A stretch of 64,000 nt of DNA, from NCBI GenBank assembly GCA_023101885.1, contig JALPQD010000358.1:1274761-1338760 (forward strand). Direction: 5' to 3'. Source of the stretch: Typhlomys cinereus (lineage: Eukaryota; Chordata; Mammalia; Rodentia; Platacanthomyidae). Of the stretch, positions 58,489 to 64,000 are shown in pieces. The position numbers and the translations under genes are program-made. How positions within the stretch are numbered: the stretch's first letter is position 1; every line of letters starts with the position of its first letter. The notes under the pieces were generated by a model, which saw nothing but the letters and a program-made list of their open reading frames with translations, had not been told where the DNA came from and made no database searches.

Positions 58489-58534
58489 AAGGCGTGACAG
58501 GAGGGAGTGACCCACTGTAATCCATATTGTACTA

Positions 58535-58640
58535 GAACTTTCTCTGCAACTTGGGATGACCTCAAACTCATCATCCTCCTGCCTCGGCCTTTTTTTAGTG
58601 CTGGGGTTACAGGCATGTGCTGCCCCGTCCATGTAAAAGG
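58535..58640 (-). mobile_element. B1 SINE fragment
   Basis: GACCTCAAACTCATCATCCT and AGTGCTGGGGTTACAGGCAT read as a B1 on -. Confidence 0.7.
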
Positions 58641-59559
58641 TCCTGCACTTTCTGTGCTGGCTGGTGGTGCTGGGCATAGAACCCAAGCGAGGCACTGTGT
58701 CGAATACACTCACAGGCCAGATGCACAGCACATCCCGGTAGTGGTGGAAAGTTGGATCCCATGAGCTCTCTCAGGTCCCCATTTTTATCCCCTTTGGCCT
58801 AGGCGTGTGCCACTTTATTTCATCCAATCACATCACTCAGAGAATATATCATTCAGAGAACTCAGAGCTTTGTCATGGTTACAATCAATGCAAAGGCACT
58901 TCACACACCAATGTGATTATCACTCAAGTTTCACAGCACACACAGAGTTGCTTTACTTCAACTTCTCTATCCCTGTGCTATTCTCCCTGCACTCTCCACA
59001 ATCATAATTTTGTTCACATTCTGGGCATTCGCATTCTTGTGTGGTGTCTGGCTCACATTTTCCCGGTGCTCACCACAAAGACCTTGTTTTTCCTCTGGTG
59101 TTGCATGGTTAAGTGAATGTCTGTGTCGGCTTGGTACACCTGAACCATCCCACCTCTCATCCCTCCTGCATCACATGAAGGACCCCCACTCTCCATGGAG
59201 GGACAAGGGCAGTGCTGAGCTAAACCTTGTTCTTACACGGTACTGCTCCTTGAAGACTTTGGAGTTCAGGCAGATGACAGAACATCCTAAGGGGTCCCTG
59301 TATATTCTGCTCCTGAAACCATTGTCCAAGTTAGGATGAGAGTCAGAAAAGGGGGAACAGATGGCAGAGTCACAATCCAGCCCCCTCCCAGCTGCAGGTG
59401 CTCCCTTCCTCTTACCACGTATCCTCCCTGACCTCTCAGATGCCCTTCACACCCCGTCTCCCCATCCTCTGCCTTCCGTGGAAGCTCGTCACAGGGTTCA
59501 AAGTCAAAGCTCCTTGCAACTCTTAATCTCCCTCCAAAACTCATCTAAATGTGCTTTTT

Positions 59560-59720
59560 CTTTATTAATATAATTTGTTTTTATTCTTTCTTACTTTTGT
59601 ACATAATTGCAATGAATTTATATCATTTTTATCCCATATGACAAAATCCCATCTCTCCTCCTTTTCTCACTTCATATTTTCTCCTTTCCAGCAGTCTCCT
59701 TCCAGGCTACATCTTTTTGC
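59560..59720 (-). mobile_element. Old L1 3' end-like fragment
   Basis: T-rich start and CT-rich stretch similar in layout to other L1 3' ends here; strongly diverged. Confidence 0.35.
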
Positions 59721-60244
59721 ATATGTAATCTGGTAAGATTCACCTAGGATGACTGTACTGGCAATTGCCTGAATACTTATTGGGGCTTGGATGACTTACC
59801 AGTGGGGAAATCACTGAGCTTCTCTTTCCCTGTCTGGCAGTAATCTCAGTAGTCTCTCAGGGAGGTATAGCATCTCTTGGTCAACTCTAAAATTCTAAGA
59901 TAGAATGGCAGGAGCCAAGTATCTTTAAAAAATTAGGGTGGGGAGAGCATAAGAATATTTTTCAAACCTTGATGAATTTAGTCTTTACCAGGGCTAGTGA
60001 TCTCATAGATCTGATTGGCATTCCTGTACTTACAGATGGGTCTGTATTCAAGGGGCATTCCAAAGGCTAGTGCATGAGAGGGTGGGGAGAGAGAATAGAT
60101 GATTAGACTTCTAGTCTAGGTGACTAAAAGTTGCAACAGTGGTATTCTGCTATGGTGGCAGAAGTGTGATTTCCTGTCCCAAAGCATTGGTTGGACAAGC
60201 CCACACAAGCTGACGTGCTTTCTTCTCACTATTCTGCAGGGTGT

Positions 60245-60660
60245 ACTGGTGACTTGTATCCACACATGCACAAATACATACACATGCATACGTAACATCC
60301 ACATACAACCACCACATATAAACACGCATACTCATACATGCACCCACATACAAATATAACACTCATGCACTCACATGTAAGCATATCCACATCTACACAT
60401 CCATATCCACAAACATTCACACATACACATATGCATCCATGCACATATACACATATACATGTGTGCACATATCTACACATACTTGTGCATACATACAAAT
60501 ATACACACATACACAAGTACACACACATACATGAACATGTATATCCATCCACATATGTACACTTACATATACACACATGTACACACATATTTACATACCA
60601 CATACACATACATACATATACATATGCCTAGACATACACAGATATACATATACATATGCA
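60245..60660. repeat. ACATAC-rich imperfect microsatellite
   Basis: About 400 bp of CACATA/ACATAC/ATATAC words. Open frames here are repeat artefacts. Confidence 0.92.
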
Positions 60661-60679
60661 CATATATTTCTAATCTCTA

Positions 60680-60925
60680 TTTATTATATATTTACCATCT
60701 ATCAATCATCTGTCCAATTACCATTATGTCTGTCATCTGTGATCCATCTTTCCATCATCTGTATTTATCATCTGTCTACCTTTATCATCCGTCTATCTAC
60801 CTAACATTTATACTTGTCATATATTTATCTATTTCTATAATCTATCACCTGTCCATCTATCATCTACCTATCATCTGTATTTGTCATTTATCTATCTAAC
60901 TAGCTAGCTACCTGTGTCATCTATC
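60680..60925. repeat. (ATCT)n-like imperfect microsatellite
   Basis: TATC/ATCT/CATC words, e.g. CTATCTATCATC, continuing from the ACATAC tract. Confidence 0.88.
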
Positions 60926-61231
60926 TAGAAAAAGGAAATTTTGACACTGATAGTGTTTTATACCCGAACATTCTGGTAACATGGTCCTTTGGTTGGTTCT
61001 TAGTGGGGGATGTGAGTTGTGTCTCCTGTGTGTCCATGTGTGTTCCATCTCATGGATTACAGTGTATTTTCATGAAGTATATGCATTCCTGCTGGACTGA
61101 TCTCAGGAAGCCGCGTGCAGTGTGGATGTGGATCACTGAGGGAACTCAAGCTTGTTCCCCAGACCAGCAGGACTGCCACGGTTATTTCCTCCACCCCCAG
61201 AACATGTGAATTTTCTCAATTTATGTCTTAG

Positions 61232-61351
<120 letters not shown>

Positions 61352-62134
61352 TAAGAAGGGGAGAGCTGCTTTGGCTTTCAACAGACTGGGACTCAGAAAC
61401 AGTCTTGTAAGTTCCCTGTCTCACAGAAAACACAAAGGCCCAGGATGGAGAATCTATTCATTACTTGTTTCATTCTTCCAAATAACGAGTAACCTTGAAC
61501 ATACATTTAAATATTATAGACCCCAGATATTTCTTCCTGATCTACCCCACATGTCTGGCCTGGATCACTTTTTCTTGCTGTATCCACTTCACCTCCTGAC
61601 TTTCCAGGCTGACCAGGCTCTTCCATGATCCAGTGCACCCTCTTTCTCATCTCATTTAGATTGTACCCCTCCTCTGCTTCCCCTCACAACAGGTCAGATC
61701 CTCCTATGCCCTCACTCAAAAGAGTTGGGCCCTTAAGTGATCTGTATGGTTATAAATGAAGGATTATGTAGATTCATGAGCAGATGCCCTAGACATATTA
61801 GATTTAGAATCTACTGAATGATACCACCTATTCCACCCAGTTTACATCATTTTGACAGTAGTGCTGGGAACAGAAGTATTTGAATTTTTAATAAACAAGA
61901 AATCTAGTAATCTGGATGGAGCAGGGAGGTGAAGTACTAAATTATTCTGTGGGCTTCATGTCCACAACCACATGTGCTCCAGACTCTAGTTGCAGGACAC
62001 AGAACTACTCTGCCTGGATTAAATCACTTTAAGAGAAACCCAGATTGGATTTGTTGGGGAACTTCTTCAGTTTACAGGTTTACAGTGAAGGGTTTACAGG
62101 TCTCTCCAGATTGCTGGAGATGATAGCTTTGTGT

Positions 62135-63125
62135 GTGCTAGTTAGCTGTACATGTCAATTTGACAACTGAAGGCTGGCTCTCGACATACCAGTGAAGAGT
62201 TAGTAATTAAGGCAAGCCCTGGGAAAGCCTATAGGCAATTATCTAATTGATGTGGGAAGACCCATGCCCCATGGTCAGATCATTCCCTGGCAGGCAGAAA
62301 AGATCAAGAGAGCTGATGGAGTAATTTGGCATACTTTAGCAAGCTGAGAGAAAAATTAATGTGATCAAAACACAAAGACTTGGTCATAGTTAGGCACAGG
62401 TATCAATTTAACAGTTGAGGGTTTGAGCTTTGGGCACATTTGTAGAAAATTAATGGTTGAGTTAAGCCCAGAGCAAACCTGCAAGAGATTGTCTAGCTGA
62501 TGGGGAAGGTCCAGCCCATGGTGGGTGGGACTAGGCCCTGGATAAAATACCGAGAGCTGATTGAGAAAGTTGGCATCCTTCTGTACACTTAGCCAGACAT
62601 GCTGGTCTGGCAAGTAAGGATTGTCCTTCTTTCAGCCATTATGTAGAGATGGTGTGGCCAGTTCCCTTGGCCCTGGTATTGGTGCATGCTCTCCCATCAA
62701 GCTGGACTGAGAACTATAACCAGACAATCATAAGAGACAATAAACCCCTTGTTCCCTTAAGCCGTTTGATGGTCATTTATCAGCAACCATGCAGGTGAAC
62801 TGCAACAAGCTCCAGGAAAGAAACCTTAGAAAGAAAATTGTGAGGAAGAAGCCATAGACGCCCCACAAGACTTAGATATTGCCAATGCTTAAGAAACAGG
62901 CTGGATAGATGTCTTGAGGATGTGAGGAATGAGTTTTGGCATTTGGCAAGTGAGAAAGTTTGTCCCTCTTTCAGCAATTCCTGTGAATATGATGTGGCCA
63001 GTTCCCTGGGCTCTTCTGCCAAGCCTGACAATGAACTGTGTCTTGAATCATAACCTCAAATACACCCCTTGTTTCCCTGACTTACTTGGTCATGTATTAG
63101 CCAGTAATATGAAGAGAAACAGCAA
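62135..63125 (+). repeat. Old MaLR-like LTR split by another LTR
   Basis: The start (CTGTACATGTCAATTTGACA) and the later part (GCCAGTTCCCTGGG, AAATACACCCCTTG, AGCAATATTG) read as one diverged LTR interrupted at 62381-62807. Confidence 0.5.
62381..62807 (+). repeat. MaLR-like solo LTR
   Basis: Same type as 44353-44776: TGGTCATAG start, GTCTAGCTGATGGGGAAGG, AATAAACCCC, end GTGAACTGCAACA. Confidence 0.75.
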
Positions 63126-63354
63126 TATTGTGGTAGACATTTAAATGCTTAGTGCATTACAGCATTGGAGACTGATTTACATGATTCTTGGAAGAAGTGA
63201 GAAAGGCCCGTCTCACTTGAAGACTACCAGCCCGGGAATTTTCTGTTTTCTGTAATGATCATAAGAGCTTTTATGGTACTATGGACCTACAGCCCTCATG
63301 CCTGTGGTCAAGTACTTGAACCACTGCTCTGTACCCTGTATTTTTTTAACGTTT

Positions 63355-63505
63355 TCTTTTGAGTATTTCTGACCACTAACTGATGTCCAGGCTGACTTGG
63401 AGCTCATTCTGTAGCACAGCTGTGCTGCTGTGTTTTCCTCCTTCCTCAGCCTCCGTAGTATCTGGACCACCAGGTCTGCACCACCAGGCCTGGCTTGCTC
63501 TCTGA
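63355..63505 (-). mobile_element. B1-like SINE fragment
   Basis: GTCCAGGCTGACTTGGAGCT, CTCCTTCCTCAGCCTCCG and CACCAGGCCTGGC are B1 read on -. Confidence 0.75.
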
Positions 63506-63849
63506 CCATTATACATTAATAAAAGGCCGAGTGCATTGAAAGCGGCAGAATCTGGCTTAGAATTTGGATGGTGATTTAGTGATACATTGGGCATAAACTC
63601 TTCTGGTTTGTTCACCAAGTGCCGAGCAAGCTGGATTTATGATTCAGAGAAGAGACAACAGAAACTTGAGGGGGAGAATGACTGTCCTGGAATGGGAATG
63701 TTGGAAACAAAAACCTGGCATCCCAGTGACTAAGAAAGGAAGATAGAGATACAGGCAGGCCCAGGCCTGGGGTTCAGGATAATTCTTCACACAGGATAGT
63801 TCTTCATAATCACTTTTCGGATTATGCTTAGCACGGAACTCAGTGCTGT

Positions 63850-64000
63850 TTTTAAAAACTATTTCTATTTAATTGTTATAGAGAGAATGTAAGAGAGAGA
63901 AAGAGAAAGACAAAGAGAGAGAGATAACCATATATGGATATTAGTGAGCAACTTTTGTAAGTCGATTTTATCCTTCCACTAAGAGGGCTCAGAGGATCAA
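63850..64000 (-). mobile_element. B3-like SINE, cut by the window edge
   Basis: GAGA-rich tail (63880-63928) followed by AAGTCGATTTTATCCTTCC, as in the SINE at 32580. Confidence 0.5.

Larger units (their letters stand above)
57458..61231 (+). other. IDO2: IDO2 intron 3 (3.8 kb)
   Basis: Bounded by GTAAAA and TCTTAG. It contains the solo LTR at 58032, a B1 fragment, an old L1 end and long microsatellites. Nothing else is recognised. Confidence 0.88.

Noticed and set aside
60229..60899. Open frames of up to 146 codons rich in Tyr, Ile, His and Thr or Cys and Val
   Set aside because: Translation of ACATAC and ATCT microsatellites, with no coding evidence.

Overview
The window is mammalian nuclear DNA. 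The signs are spliced coding exons separated by kilobase introns, tRNA-derived SINEs with CA tails, B1-like SINEs, L1 elements, a processed ribosomal-protein pseudogene and three classes of LTR element. SINE types, exon sequence and ERVL/MaLR LTRs point to a rodent, probably myomorph and not obviously mouse or rat. Species is inference. No bacterial-type gene, CRISPR array or operon is present.

One host protein-coding gene is recognised: the 5' part of IDO2 (indoleamine 2,3-dioxygenase 2) on the + strand. Four coding exons lie at 33861-33959, 51389-51484, 57338-57457 and 61232-61350. Their GT/AG boundaries and phases are consistent and they encode about the first 145 residues. The gene continues past the right edge, so the exons carrying the haem-ligand histidine are outside the window. 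IDO1, usually the upstream tandem neighbour, was not found.

Left third (1-25.5 kb), two nests of transposons. (1) A class III ERVL-type LTR plus decayed gag/pol (1972-2402 and 10774-about 12835, +) was split by an env-less betaretrovirus-like provirus (2403-10767, -) flanked by the 6-bp duplication GACATT; that provirus itself holds a SINE and an L1 3' end. (2) A near full-length L1 (14511-25503, -, about 6.6 kb without its insert) has a deleted provirus of a related family (18977-23384, +) inserted in its endonuclease domain, flanked by GTGGAG. Both proviruses share TGTTGGGCC LTR starts, the same polypurine tract and a primer-binding site that best fits elongator tRNA-Met.

Middle (25.5-33.8 kb): mostly unassigned DNA with SINE fragments, an antisense LTR, simple repeats and a 185-200 bp direct duplication just upstream of IDO2 exon 1.

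Right half (33.8-64 kb): IDO2 introns carrying an RPS19 processed pseudogene, several antisense 5'-truncated L1 ends with clear target-site duplications, MaLR-like solo LTRs, a 29-bp minisatellite, a strong CTCF-like motif, a CpG-rich antisense solo LTR in intron 3, and an approximately 270-bp inverted repeat in intron 2, one arm of which was later split by an L1. None of the viral-type reading frames is intact.
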